Positions 34,720-42,814 of a stretch of DNA of 64,000 nucleotides are shown here, in pieces (the stretch's first letter is position 1; each line of letters opens with the position of its first letter). Below the pieces are notes generated by a model that saw nothing but the letters and a program-made list of their open reading frames with translations, had not been told where the DNA came from and did no database searches. Source of the stretch: Clostridiales bacterium (lineage in GTDB: Bacteria > Bacillota > Clostridia > Oscillospirales > Oscillospiraceae); NCBI GenBank assembly GCA_022782265.1, contig JALFOM010000022.1, positions 31,268 to 95,267 of the forward strand. Reading direction: 5' to 3'. A program made the position numbers and the translations under genes.

Positions 34720-35211
34720 ATGTACCAACAGCTGCGATCCCAGCCCGGGCACAGGAAAGACCGGGGGCTGTGGCTGGCACTGGCAATCTGCCTGTTTGTC
34801 CTCCTGCTGGCCGCGGCCCCCATCCTGTGGTCCGGCTGGTATCAGCTCCGCTACCGGGATTTTATCAGCGACCTGTCCAACAGTACGGTCTATGCCTACG
34901 AGCACGAGGGTCTGGTGGCAGAGTTGGACGGAGAGCCGGTCCGTATCCTGCCGGAAACCGTCTATACCATCTACGGAGAGATCATAAGCGCCGGACCCGG
35001 CCGTCTGGGCAAAGCGCCGGAGGAGGCCCCTGCCGCCGTTCTGGATTACGGGGACGGCTCCCGCATGGAGTTCTGGTCGGTCAAGCTGAAAAACCCCTCC
35101 AACGGCAGGGAATACGGACTTTTCCTGCGCTACACCAACCAGGGGGGCCAGACCTACGCTTTTGACACCGACCAGAGCTCATTGGATAAGATGAGGCTGC
35201 TCATGCGGTGA
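34720..35211 (+). CDS. Uncharacterised single-pass membrane protein
   Basis: 163 residues from ATG 34720, chosen because GGAGG lies seven bases upstream; an ATG at 34696 precedes that site. A short basic N-terminus is followed by one membrane segment (about residues 17-38, LWLALAICLFVLLLAAAPIL), then an outside domain of about 120 residues rich in beta-like sequence: GEPVRILPETVYTIYGEI and GREYGLFLRYTNQGGQTYAF. No family recognised. It starts 16 bases after the AAA+ stop, so the two are surely co-transcribed and may act together. Confidence 0.75.
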   Translation: MYQQLRSQPGHRKDRGLWLALAICLFVLLLAAAPILWSGWYQLRYRDFISDLSNSTVYAYEHEGLVAELDGEPVRILPETVYTIYGEIISAGPGRLGKAPEEAPAAVLDYGDGSRMEFWSVKLKNPSNGREYGLFLRYTNQGGQTYAFDTDQSSLDKMRLLMR

Positions 35212-35243
35212 AACGCAAAAAGGCCGGAGAAATACATAAACGC

Positions 35244-35304
35244 AAAGTGAAGGGTCCCGTAAACAGGAGAGAAAATTTCTCCATACGGGATCCCTCGTCA
35301 CTTT
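35244..35304. terminator. Long imperfect inverted repeat between convergent genes
   Basis: AAAGTGA (35244-35250) pairs with TCACTTT (35298-35304); inside, TCCCGT (35255-35260) pairs with ACGGGA (35285-35290) and GGAGA with TCTCC around an AAATTT centre. No long T run, but its place between convergent genes suggests a two-way terminator. Confidence 0.5.
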
Positions 35305-35327
35305 GTTCCTCAGGATGGCAGTATTTT

Positions 35328-36158
35328 TTACTTGAAATTCACTCTGGGCTTATAAAACTCAAAGATCACAGCGTCGTTTCCCTTTTCGTTTTTCGGCTCG
35401 TGGGAGGTCCAGGCCACCTTCATGGCGCCCATCTTCTCCGCCAGACGCACGGTCAGGGGCTTTTTGCCGATGCGGTAGGCGATGAACTGGGGGCGGCAAA
35501 GGACGTTGGTAAAGCCGAGGCTCATCAGAAAAGCCAGGGGCTTTTTTATGCCGCCGTAATAACCGGCGGGCATGGCCAATTGTCCTCTCACCAGATCCTT
35601 TGCGTGGCGGCGAAACCAGGCCACGATCATGGGGTTGAAGCTCTCAATGCAGACCTCTCCCCGGTAATCGGACAGGAGCTTATAGGTCTTTTCGCACAGC
35701 TCCCGGTTTCTTTTGCCGTTTTTCAGCTCCACGATCAGCGGCCCTCTGCCCCGGATGGTGTTCAGAACCTCGGAAAACAAGGGGATCGTATGCTCCGTGC
35801 CGCAGAGTCGGAGCTTTTTCAGCTCCTCATAGCTCAGCTCATCCACCCGGGCGTTTACGCCGCAGACCCGCTCCAGCGTGTCGTCGTGAAAGACCACCAC
35901 CTGTCCGTCCTTGGAGAGCTGAACGTCCAGCTCCATGCCGTAGCCCGCCTGTGCGGCCAGCTCAAAGGCCTCCAGGGAGTTTTCCGGGACGCTTTTATCC
36001 CTGTTGTGCAGGCCCCTGTGGGCAAAGTTCATGCCCATAAAGGGGGCTTTCTGCCGTTTTGTGGCCCGGCCCGGGGCCAGCAGGATCAGCGGCAGACTGA
36101 CTGCTGCGGCGGCGCAGAGCAGGCCGCCCTTCATTCCGCTTTTTTCCTTGATACGCAC
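35328..36158 (-). CDS. Glycerophosphodiester phosphodiesterase (GDPD) family protein
   Basis: 276 residues if started at GTG 36158, which has GAGGTG six bases upstream; an ATG at 36134 would give 268. An N-terminal hydrophobic stretch GGLLCAAAAVSLPLILLAPG is a membrane anchor or signal. The catalytic TIM-barrel signatures follow: FAHRGLHN, VPENSLEAFELAAQAGYGME, LDVQLSKDGQVVVFHDDTLE. Such enzymes cut glycerophosphodiesters, releasing glycerol-3-phosphate from lipid or teichoic-acid debris. It is downstream of the MarR-MFS pair but separated by an inverted repeat. Confidence 0.9.
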   Translation of the reverse strand: MRIKEKSGMKGGLLCAAAAVSLPLILLAPGRATKRQKAPFMGMNFAHRGLHNRDKSVPENSLEAFELAAQAGYGMELDVQLSKDGQVVVFHDDTLERVCGVNARVDELSYEELKKLRLCGTEHTIPLFSEVLNTIRGRGPLIVELKNGKRNRELCEKTYKLLSDYRGEVCIESFNPMIVAWFRRHAKDLVRGQLAMPAGYYGGIKKPLAFLMSLGFTNVLCRPQFIAYRIGKKPLTVRLAEKMGAMKVAWTSHEPKNEKGNDAVIFEFYKPRVNFK

Positions 36159-36248
36159 AAAACACACCTCAATTCTCTCACAGAAAATATATGTATTTAT
36201 TTTACCACAATTCCCAAAATAGTAATGAACAGACTGGAAATTCATAAT

Positions 36249-36282
36249 CAGACCGCGCCCCAGCCTTTCGGGACGCGGTCTG
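36249..36282 (-). terminator. Stem-loop after the MFS transporter gene
   Basis: CAGACCGCG (36249-36257) pairs with CGCGGTCTG (36274-36282), with an inner CCC/GGG. No clear T run on the minus strand. Confidence 0.55.
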
Positions 36283-36300
36283 TAAAAGCTTTGATTTTGC

Positions 36301-37752
36301 TCAGTCGCCGGAATCCAGCGCCTCAAGCCCCTTGGCGTTGGGGACCTTTTTTGCCTTGACATTTTTGACCAGAGTCGAGAACACAATGAAGCTGAGAACG
36401 GTGAGAACCGTGGCGTAGATGGGCAGCGCCCGCCAGGCCAGGGTAGCCTTGAACACCAGACCCAGCAGAATGGGGGTGATGGTCTGGGCGGACATGCTGG
36501 CGGCGTAATAGTAGCCGGTGAACTTGCCGATCTTCCTGGAGGAGCACAGCTCCACCACCATGGGGAAGGAGCAGTTGTGAACCAGCGCCATGCCAAAGCC
36601 CTTTATTGCCCAGACCACGAAGAGCAGGCTGGGGAAGGCGTATTCACCGTGGGCGCCGGTGGCCTGACCGGTAGGCGTGACAAAGCACATGACTACCAGA
36701 GCCACAAAGGTGACGGCAAGACCGGAGGAGATGGTCCACTTGCGGCCGATTTTATCCGCAATGATACCGGCCACGCCGAAACCGACCACGGAGGCCACGC
36801 CGCCGATGATCGTCAAAAACATAGTGGCGCTGGAGACGGAGTTCAGATAATAGATAACGTAGTTTCCAATATAGGTGCCGATGGCGTTATCGGACATGAA
36901 CCATAGAAATTCCGCCGCCAGGATGGCCAGCAGCATTTTCCTGTTGGCCCTGGACATGGGCTTGTCGTCGTCGATGGGGGTCTCCACGGCTGCAAGCTTT
37001 TCGCCCAGCTCCAGCTCGTCTTTGATCTCCTCTTCAATTTTGTTCTCCTTGATGGTGAGAAACAGCACAAAGGCGGAGATGACCATGAGAACGGAGGCGA
37101 CGATAAAGGGGAGCTCAACGGTCCAGACGTTGCGGGCCTGGTCGGGGGAGTTGATATAGTCGCTGAGCTTCAGGAAAATGCCCAGCACCGTGGCGAAAGC
37201 GCCGCCGAAGTAGCCCATGATGTTGATGATGCCGTTGGCCTTGGCCCGCAGGGGCTTGGGGGTGATATCCGGCATAAGAGCCACGGCGGGGTTGCGGTAC
37301 ATCATCATGAACATCAGAACGATGGCCATCATGATGACCATGCCCAGGATGTTATTGTAATGGAAGAACAGGGGGATGAAGGGGAAAGCGATGGCCACCA
37401 CCAGCGTGCCCACAAGGATATAGGGCATGCGCTTGCCGATGGGGGTCTTTGTCCTGTCGGACAGGCTGCCGAAGATGGGCAGCAGGATCAGGGCCGCCAG
37501 ATTGTCGCAGGCCATGATGATGCCCACGATCCACTGCACATTCAAAATCTTGTCCGGGTCGCCTGCTTTCAGCTCCGCGGAGGAGATGTTGTACATTCTT
37601 CTGGCAAAGATGTCCGTCAGAAAGGTGGGGCACCAGGAGTCGTACACCTGCCACAGAAGCAGGATGCCGAAGAAGGCGAAGCCGATGAGGAAAGTCCGCC
37701 TGTAATTCAGCTTCAGACCCGGGTTTAATGAACTGCCGGTCTCTTTTTTCAT
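36301..37752 (-). CDS. Major facilitator superfamily transporter (GPH/SLC45-like)
   Basis: 483 residues with about twelve membrane segments. It starts LKLNYRRTFLIGFAFFGILL and carries the MFS loop IFGSLSDRTKTPIGKRMPYI, which resembles the glycoside-pentoside-hexuronide and SLC45 sugar transporter groups, plus a second-half copy AGIIADKIGRKWTISSG. A charged middle loop (KENKIEEEIKDELELGEKL) links the halves. A sugar or glycoside is the likely cargo; not provable here. The MarR-type gene lies 45 bases upstream and is probably its regulator. Confidence 0.85.
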   Translation of the reverse strand: MKKETGSSLNPGLKLNYRRTFLIGFAFFGILLLWQVYDSWCPTFLTDIFARRMYNISSAELKAGDPDKILNVQWIVGIIMACDNLAALILLPIFGSLSDRTKTPIGKRMPYILVGTLVVAIAFPFIPLFFHYNNILGMVIMMAIVLMFMMMYRNPAVALMPDITPKPLRAKANGIINIMGYFGGAFATVLGIFLKLSDYINSPDQARNVWTVELPFIVASVLMVISAFVLFLTIKENKIEEEIKDELELGEKLAAVETPIDDDKPMSRANRKMLLAILAAEFLWFMSDNAIGTYIGNYVIYYLNSVSSATMFLTIIGGVASVVGFGVAGIIADKIGRKWTISSGLAVTFVALVVMCFVTPTGQATGAHGEYAFPSLLFVVWAIKGFGMALVHNCSFPMVVELCSSRKIGKFTGYYYAASMSAQTITPILLGLVFKATLAWRALPIYATVLTVLSFIVFSTLVKNVKAKKVPNAKGLEALDSGD

Positions 37753-37797
37753 AAAAAGCTCCCTTCAAATTAAAATCAATTCGGCCGTAACCTTTGC

Positions 37798-38235
37798 TTA
37801 CTTTTCACATTCGGGCATAAGCTCCGCGGAGATGATCTCCAGCATCTGGTCCAGCTTGTCCACGTCCTCCCTGGGGAAGCGTTCCTTGATGCGTTCCATG
37901 ACCACATGCTCATAGCTGCTGAGAAGCCCTATGTATTTATAGAATTTCTCCGACAGGACCAGGTGGTATTCCCGCCGGTCGGTGCGGGAGTTCTGCCGCT
38001 CCAGATAGCCCTTTTTGATGAGATTATTTACCTTGTAGGTGGCGTTGGACTGGGAGATGTTCAGAAACTCCGCGAACTGGCCCACGGTGGGCTTGTCCAG
38101 CATGTTGATCACTTCCAGAGAGAAGGCCTCCATGGCCGAGAGAGAACCGTCCCGCTCCCGCACCAGCTCGAAGACCTGACGGTAGAAATGGAGCTTGAAT
38201 TTGTCATATACAGAAATAAAATTGTCGTCGAGCAT
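37798..38235 (-). CDS. MarR-family transcriptional regulator
   Basis: 145 residues from ATG 38235, selected by GGAGG seven bases upstream; an ATG ten codons earlier precedes that site. Winged-helix features: TVGQFAEFLNISQSNATYKV as recognition helix region and KKGYLERQNSRTDRREYHLV as the wing, flanked by dimerisation helices. MarR proteins usually repress a neighbouring exporter or catabolic gene and are released by small aromatic or oxidising ligands. It is divergent from rpsB and upstream of the MFS gene. Confidence 0.9.
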   Translation of the reverse strand: MLDDNFISVYDKFKLHFYRQVFELVRERDGSLSAMEAFSLEVINMLDKPTVGQFAEFLNISQSNATYKVNNLIKKGYLERQNSRTDRREYHLVLSEKFYKYIGLLSSYEHVVMERIKERFPREDVDKLDQMLEIISAELMPECEK

Positions 38236-38340
38236 GTTGCGGCCTCCAGTCAGTTTATGCTTCAATATTTTATACCTTTTATACGGATTTGTAAATCAAA
38301 TATAAATAAAATCTTTTTTGCAAAAATCCTGCATTAGGAC

Positions 38341-38369
38341 TTGCAAAACCTGATTTTTTCTGCTATTAT
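38341..38369 (+). promoter_or_regulatory. Promoter of rpsB-tsf
   Basis: TTGCAA (38341-38346), 17-base spacer, TATTAT (38364-38369). The leader of about 105 nt before rpsB may be an S2-type autoregulatory region; no fold confirmed. Confidence 0.7.
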
Positions 38370-38481
38370 ATCAAGGCATTTCGCACGGGAGCGGACTTTT
38401 TGCCATGTGGCCGGCTTTTCCGGCTTGGCGGAGGGGTTGAAACTCCCGGAGGGAAAAAACAAAAAAATTGGAGGAAATCAA

Positions 38482-39219
38482 ATGTCAGTAGTATCCATGA
38501 AGCAGCTGCTGGAAGCCGGTGTCCACTTTGGTCACCAGACCCGCCGCTGGAACCCCAAGATGGCCGAGTACATTTACTGCGAGCGTAACGGCATCTACAT
38601 TATCGACCTGCAGAAGACCGTGAAGAAGCTGGAAGAGGCTTACGACTTTGTGCGTCAGCTGGCCGAGAACGGACAGACCATCCTGTTTGTCGGCACCAAG
38701 AAGCAGGCCACCGACGCTGTGAAGGAAGAGGCTTCCCGCGTTGGCATGTACTATGTGAACGCCCGCTGGCTGGGCGGCATGCTCACCAACTTCAAGACCA
38801 TGCGCACCCGCGTTGACCGTCTGGCTCAGCTGAAGAAGATGCAGGAGGACGGCACCTTCGATATGCTGCCCAAGAAGGAAGTCATGAAGCACCTGGGCGA
38901 GATGGAAAAGCTGGAGAAGTACCTTGGCGGCGTCAAGGACATGAAGAAGCTCCCCGGCGCACTGTTCGTTGTTGACCCCCGCAAGGAGCACAACGCCATC
39001 GCAGAGGCCCGCAAGCTGCACATTCCCATCGTCGCAATCGTCGACACCAACTGCGATCCCGATGAAGTGGACTATGTTATCCCCGCAAACGATGACGCCA
39101 TCCGCGCCATCCGCCTGATCTCTTCCACCATGGCAAACGCCGTGCAGGAAGGCCGTCAGGGCGTCGACGCAGAGGCTGAAGAGCCCGCAGCAGAGGCAGA
39201 GGCCCCCGTTGAGGAGTAA
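38482..39219 (+). CDS. rpsB: 30S ribosomal protein S2
   Basis: 245 residues from ATG 38482 behind GGAGG; the upstream in-frame extension lies in the leader. S2 signatures: [69 protein letters not shown] and [20 protein letters not shown]. The C-terminus is an acidic Glu/Ala tail. S2 is a late-binding 30S protein. A terminator-like hairpin separates it from tsf. Confidence 0.98.
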   Translation: MSVVSMKQLLEAGVHFGHQTRRWNPKMAEYIYCERNGIYIIDLQKTVKKLEEAYDFVRQLAENGQTILFVGTKKQATDAVKEEASRVGMYYVNARWLGGMLTNFKTMRTRVDRLAQLKKMQEDGTFDMLPKKEVMKHLGEMEKLEKYLGGVKDMKKLPGALFVVDPRKEHNAIAEARKLHIPIVAIVDTNCDPDEVDYVIPANDDAIRAIRLISSTMANAVQEGRQGVDAEAEEPAAEAEAPVEE

Positions 39220-39231
39220 TCAAACAAACTG

Positions 39232-39260
39232 AAAGGGGCGCATTCCACGCCCCTTTTTCT
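39232..39260 (+). terminator. Attenuating terminator between rpsB and tsf
   Basis: 9-bp stem AAAGGGGCG (39232-39240)/CGCCCCTTT (39248-39256) with T run to 39258. No promoter is evident before tsf, so part of the transcripts must read through. Confidence 0.8.
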
Positions 39261-39283
39261 GAATAATACAGGAGGAAAAAATT

Positions 39284-40210
39284 ATGGCATTTACCGCTCA
39301 GGATGTTAAAACACTCCGCGAGATGACCAACGTCGGCATGATGGACTGCAAAAAGGCCCTGACCGAGACCGACGGCGATATGGACAAGGCAGTCGAATGG
39401 CTGCGTGAAAAGGGCCTGGCAAAGGCCGCAAAGAAGGCCGGCCGCATCGCTGCCGAGGGCATGGCTTATGCAGCTGTCTGCCCCGAGTGCGGCGTGGGCG
39501 CCATGGTCGAAGTCAACTGCGAGACCGACTTCTGCGCCAAGAGCGATCTGTTTGTCGCTTTTGTTAAGGACATCTGCAAGGTCGTCATCAAGGACAACCC
39601 CGCAGACGTTGCCGCTCTGATGAACTGCAAGTACCCCGGCTCCGAGCTGACCGTGGCAGAGATCCTGCCCGAGAAGGTCATGTCCATCGGCGAGAACCTG
39701 CAGATCCGCCGTTTCGTCCGCTTCGCGGAGAACACCACCGTGGCCTATGTCCACGCCGGCGGCAAGATCGGCGTTCTGGTGAACCTGGCTGTTGAAGGCG
39801 GCATCGACGCCACCGAGATCGGCAAGGACGTGGCCATGCAGATCGCCGCGCTGAACCCCCGCTTCTGGGACAAGAGCAACGTCACCGAGGAAGTGCTGGC
39901 CGAGGAGAAGAAGGTCGCTCTGGCTCTGATGGACCAGGATCCCAAGATGGCTTCCAAGCCCCAGCAGGTCAAGGAGAAGATCGTTCTCGGCAAGCTGAAC
40001 AAGTTCTACGAGGAGAACTGCCTGCTCCAGCAGGAGTTCGTAAAGGACAACTCCATGACCGTGGAGAAGTATATCGCCACCGCTGCCAAGGCTCTCGGCG
40101 GTTCTGTCAAGTTTGTCGACGCTGTTCGCTTCATGAAGGGCGAGGGCATCGAGAAGAAGCAGGAGGACTTCGCCGCAGAAGTCGCTGCTCAGATGAACAT
40201 GGGCAAGTAA
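39284..40210 (+). CDS. tsf: Translation elongation factor Ts
   Basis: 308 residues. N-terminal UBA-like part VKTLREMTNVGMMDCKKALT and EF-Tu contact segments VEVNCETDFCAKSDLFVAFV and VAYVHAGGKIGVLVNLAVEG are clear. EF-Ts recycles EF-Tu-GDP. A short CPECG motif precedes the NCETDF block, giving several Cys not found in the E. coli protein. AGGAGG lies upstream of ATG 39284. Partner of rpsB in the usual order. Confidence 0.98.
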   Translation: MAFTAQDVKTLREMTNVGMMDCKKALTETDGDMDKAVEWLREKGLAKAAKKAGRIAAEGMAYAAVCPECGVGAMVEVNCETDFCAKSDLFVAFVKDICKVVIKDNPADVAALMNCKYPGSELTVAEILPEKVMSIGENLQIRRFVRFAENTTVAYVHAGGKIGVLVNLAVEGGIDATEIGKDVAMQIAALNPRFWDKSNVTEEVLAEEKKVALALMDQDPKMASKPQQVKEKIVLGKLNKFYEENCLLQQEFVKDNSMTVEKYIATAAKALGGSVKFVDAVRFMKGEGIEKKQEDFAAEVAAQMNMGK

Positions 40211-40227
40211 GAAAATTCAACAATGTT

Positions 40228-40263
40228 AAACCGGCGTGACGAAAGTCGCGCCGGTTTTTCTTA
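40228..40263. terminator. Terminator of tsf
   Basis: 13-bp stem (40228-40240 with 40245-40257), GAAA tetraloop, T run; it overlaps the 3' end of the convergent methyltransferase gene. Confidence 0.88.
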
Positions 40264-40977
40264 TTTCTTTCTCAGCACAATGGCAATAAAATTCAGATAT
40301 TTTCCGCCGCCGGCCTCCATGGCCTTTCTGTCGCCGACGGCATATTCGTTTTCCTGCCTGAGCCAATCTGCCCATACTTCCTCGTTGCTTTCCATTTCCT
40401 GAACGGAAAGGACTTCCGCGCCCTGACATTTGCCCACGATTTCGCGCCAATAGCCCACGTCATGCAGATAATCCAGCTGCTCCGGCGTCCAGGAGAGCAA
40501 AAGCTCCGGGGGAAGGGCATTGTGGCAGTCTTTTTTCATCCCGGGGACCGCAATGTAGATATACCCGCCGCTTTTGACGAAGGGCAGGAGCTTTTCATCC
40601 AGATACCGCCCATCGCGCCCGAAGTAGTTGTAGGAATCCGTGCTGACGACAGCGTCGAAAAACTCCTTTTCAAAGGGCAGAGCCGTGGCATCGGCTTTTA
40701 CGGGGACAATCTGCTCCCGGCTCAGGCCCATGGCATCAAAAAACTTCCGGTTTTCCTCAGGATCGCTCCACAAATCCGCCGCATACACGGTAAAGCCGTA
40801 CTCCTTTGCAAGAAATACGCTGGTCAGACCCTGTCCGCTTCCCAGATCGCAGACAACGGCGCCGTCAGGGATGCGGTGATTCAGCAGCAGCTCTTCCTCC
40901 AGCTTGACGGGATTGGGCCCCATGATCTTTGCCTGCAAGGCGGGCGTGTTGTATTTTTCGCTTTTTATATAGTGCAT
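40261..40977 (-). CDS. Class I SAM-dependent methyltransferase
   Basis: 238 residues with a Rossmann-type SAM site: GAVVCDLGSGQGLTSVFLAK (motif I), FTVYAADLWSD (acidic end of strand 2), VKADATALPFEKEFFDAVVS (motifs II-III) and KSGGYIYIAVPGM. The middle resembles MerR-associated or cyclopropane-type methyltransferases annotated only as methyltransferase domain 11 or 25. Substrate unknown. It follows the TetR gene by 35 bases and is likely under its control. Confidence 0.85.
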   Translation of the reverse strand: MHYIKSEKYNTPALQAKIMGPNPVKLEEELLLNHRIPDGAVVCDLGSGQGLTSVFLAKEYGFTVYAADLWSDPEENRKFFDAMGLSREQIVPVKADATALPFEKEFFDAVVSTDSYNYFGRDGRYLDEKLLPFVKSGGYIYIAVPGMKKDCHNALPPELLLSWTPEQLDYLHDVGYWREIVGKCQGAEVLSVQEMESNEEVWADWLRQENEYAVGDRKAMEAGGGKYLNFIAIVLRKK

Positions 40978-41012
40978 TCTGTACCCTCCATTTCTTTTAT
41001 AAAAACTCCGGT

Positions 41013-41636
41013 TTATATTTGTACTGTTCTTGAGGCGTTCTGAATAAAACGCGCAATGTGGTCATCCAGCAGCGCGGTCAACGCTGGCTTATCGTCTGCC
41101 CGGTCCCACATATTGATGAGCAAATAGAGGGGGGCATAGTAAGCAAGGGCAAGCTGCTTCGGGTCTGCCTCCCGGAGCAGGCCCTTTTTCCTCATTTCGC
41201 GGAAGATATCTTCCATATAGGCAACCGGCCCGGCAGCAAGAACGCTGTTGTATAATTCCGCCATTTCCGCGCTGCGGTATTGCTCCAGCGTCAGCATCTT
41301 GCGGAAATTGGAGGCAAATTCATCCTCTGTCCAGAATGCAAACTGGGCCAGTGTAAAGCGCCGGATATTCTCCAGAGAGACATCTTCATATGCCGCCGGC
41401 GATTGGTCAAACTGCTCCTCCGGCACATCGTATTGCCGGGAGCGCTCCGCGTCCACCTGGAACATCCGGGCCACAATGCTGTCAAAAATATCCCGTTTGT
41501 TTTTGTAGTGCTTATATAGGGCCCCTTTTGTCATGCCCAGCTCGCCTGCAATATCACTGACGGAAACCGCCTCATAGCCCTCTCTGGCGAATAAGCGGAG
41601 CGCGGCCAGCAGGATCTTTTCCTTTGTGTCTGCCAT
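41013..41636 (-). CDS. TetR/AcrR-family transcriptional regulator
   Basis: 207 residues. N-terminal helix-turn-helix: EKILLAALRLFAREGYEAVS then SDIAGELGMTKGALYKHYKN and KRDIFDSIVARMF, the standard TetR pattern. The C-terminal ligand domain has no recognisable class. The promoter just upstream contains two copies of a near-identical palindrome, strong evidence for autoregulation. Probable operon with the methyltransferase. Confidence 0.93.
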   Translation of the reverse strand: MADTKEKILLAALRLFAREGYEAVSVSDIAGELGMTKGALYKHYKNKRDIFDSIVARMFQVDAERSRQYDVPEEQFDQSPAAYEDVSLENIRRFTLAQFAFWTEDEFASNFRKMLTLEQYRSAEMAELYNSVLAAGPVAYMEDIFREMRKKGLLREADPKQLALAYYAPLYLLINMWDRADDKPALTALLDDHIARFIQNASRTVQI

Positions 41637-41657
41637 GCTGACATCCTTTCTCTCTTG

Positions 41658-41706
41658 GTGAACGATCGTTTACCAAGAGTATAGTAAACAATCGTTGCCT
41701 TGTCAA
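41658..41706 (-). promoter_or_regulatory. TetR-gene promoter with twin operators
   Basis: On the minus strand TTGACA (41701-41706) and TATACT (41678-41683) are 17 apart. Two palindromic sites sharing GTAAACnATCGTT flank the -10 box: 41658-41673 (GTGAACGATCGTTTAC on +) and 41684-41699, the latter filling the spacer. Centres are 26 bases apart. Occupancy would block polymerase. Confidence 0.75.
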
Positions 41707-41711
41707 GAGGC

Positions 41712-41745
41712 AAAAAACACCCTGCCAAAAAAGGCAGGGTGTTTG
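41712..41745 (-). terminator. Terminator of the short-chain dehydrogenase gene
   Basis: 12-bp stem (41715-41726 with 41733-41744), six-base loop; A run at 41712-41717 gives the U tail on the minus strand. Confidence 0.85.
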
Positions 41746-41761
41746 TAATCATGCGTGTATT

Positions 41762-42559
41762 TTATCTCTTGTTCTTCATCATCAGCATGTCGCCGTAGAC
41801 AGGCGTGGGGATGCCGAAGCCGCCGTGGACGGCGATGACCTGGCCGGTGGTGAAGCCCGCGTCGGCAAGGTAAAGAACAGCGTCCGCGATCTCCTGGGGC
41901 TCGCCCATTCTGCGGATGGGGGTGTGCTTGAGGAAGAACTCCTGGAACTCAGGGGACAGGTTGTTCTTCACGGCCTCCGTGGCGGTCATGCCGGGGCAGA
42001 CCACGTTGCAGGTCACGTTGTACATGGCGGCGTGGACGGCGATCATCTTGCTCATGTGGATGATGCCGGCCTTGGAGGTGCCGTAGGCCAGTTGGCTGGT
42101 GTCGGGGGTCAGACCGGCGACAGAGCCGATGTTGATGATGGCGCCGGACTTCTGGGCGATCATGGCCTTCTCAAGGACTCTCTGGGAGGCCAGGAAAACG
42201 GTGGAGAAGTGGGCGTCCACATAGCGGGCGAAGGCCTCATAGTCGGTGTCGAAGATGGTCTTGTCCTGCAGGGGGCTGGTTCCGCCGAAGTTGTTGACTA
42301 GAATGTCAATGCGGCCTTCCTGCTCTGCAACCGTGTCGATCATGTTGATGATGCTCTCTTTGTCATAGGCCTCAAAATAGACGGTCTTGACGTCCAGACC
42401 TCTGGCGTTGAGGGCGGCGGTCTTCTCGTTGCCCACTTCCAGGTTGCGGCAGGCCATATAAACTCTGGCGCCGGCCTGGGCCAGGGTCTCCACGCAGGCA
42501 TAGCCGATACCTCTGGTGGACGCGGTGACAATGGCGACTTTTCCGTTAAGCTTACCCAT
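41762..42559 (-). CDS. Short-chain dehydrogenase/reductase (SDR)
   Basis: 265 residues from ATG 42559, preceded by AAAGGAAG; an ATG six codons upstream overlaps that site. Classical SDR motifs: VAIVTASTRGIGYACVETL for NAD(P) binding (TASxxxGIG), ILVNNFGG, INIGSVAG with the catalytic Ser, and YGTSKAGIIHMSK with Tyr and Lys. The C-terminal GFTTGQVIAVHGGFGIPTP is usual. It resembles the DHRS4-like and 3-oxoacyl-ACP reductase-like groups; substrate unknown. Monocistronic, with a promoter that carries a dyad over its -10 box. Confidence 0.9.
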   Translation of the reverse strand: MGKLNGKVAIVTASTRGIGYACVETLAQAGARVYMACRNLEVGNEKTAALNARGLDVKTVYFEAYDKESIINMIDTVAEQEGRIDILVNNFGGTSPLQDKTIFDTDYEAFARYVDAHFSTVFLASQRVLEKAMIAQKSGAIINIGSVAGLTPDTSQLAYGTSKAGIIHMSKMIAVHAAMYNVTCNVVCPGMTATEAVKNNLSPEFQEFFLKHTPIRRMGEPQEIADAVLYLADAGFTTGQVIAVHGGFGIPTPVYGDMLMMKNKR

Positions 42560-42608
42560 GTTTTTCTTCCTTTCCATAAAAAATTTGTGTTTACAGGTCT
42601 TTCACCTG

Positions 42609-42649
42609 CCGGTTGTGATAATCATAACAAACCGGCCAAATTGTTTCAA
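42609..42649 (-). promoter_or_regulatory. Promoter of the SDR gene with overlapping dyad
   Basis: Minus strand TTGAAA (42644-42649), 17-base spacer, TATGAT (42621-42626). An interrupted inverted repeat with CCGGTT (42610-42615) and AACCGG (42630-42635) arms covers the -10 box and looks like a repressor site. Confidence 0.6.
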
Positions 42650-42759
42650 CAAAAAATTGAAGCATCCGGGCCCGAGGTAAAGAGGTTGAGCGAAAGCGCG
42701 GGAATTATCTTCGGTCAAATTAAACTTTTTGACATTTTGCGGCAAAATGACAGAAGGCA

Positions 42760-42795
42760 AAACGGAAGGCTCCCGTATCGGGGAGCCTTCCGTTT
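42760..42795 (-). terminator. Terminator of carAB
   Basis: Perfect 15-bp stem (42760-42774 with 42781-42795), loop of six. The arm ends in AAAC, so the minus-strand T tail is short (TTTTGCC). Confidence 0.8.
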
Positions 42796-42814
42796 GGAAG
42801 CTGTTTTTCGACAA

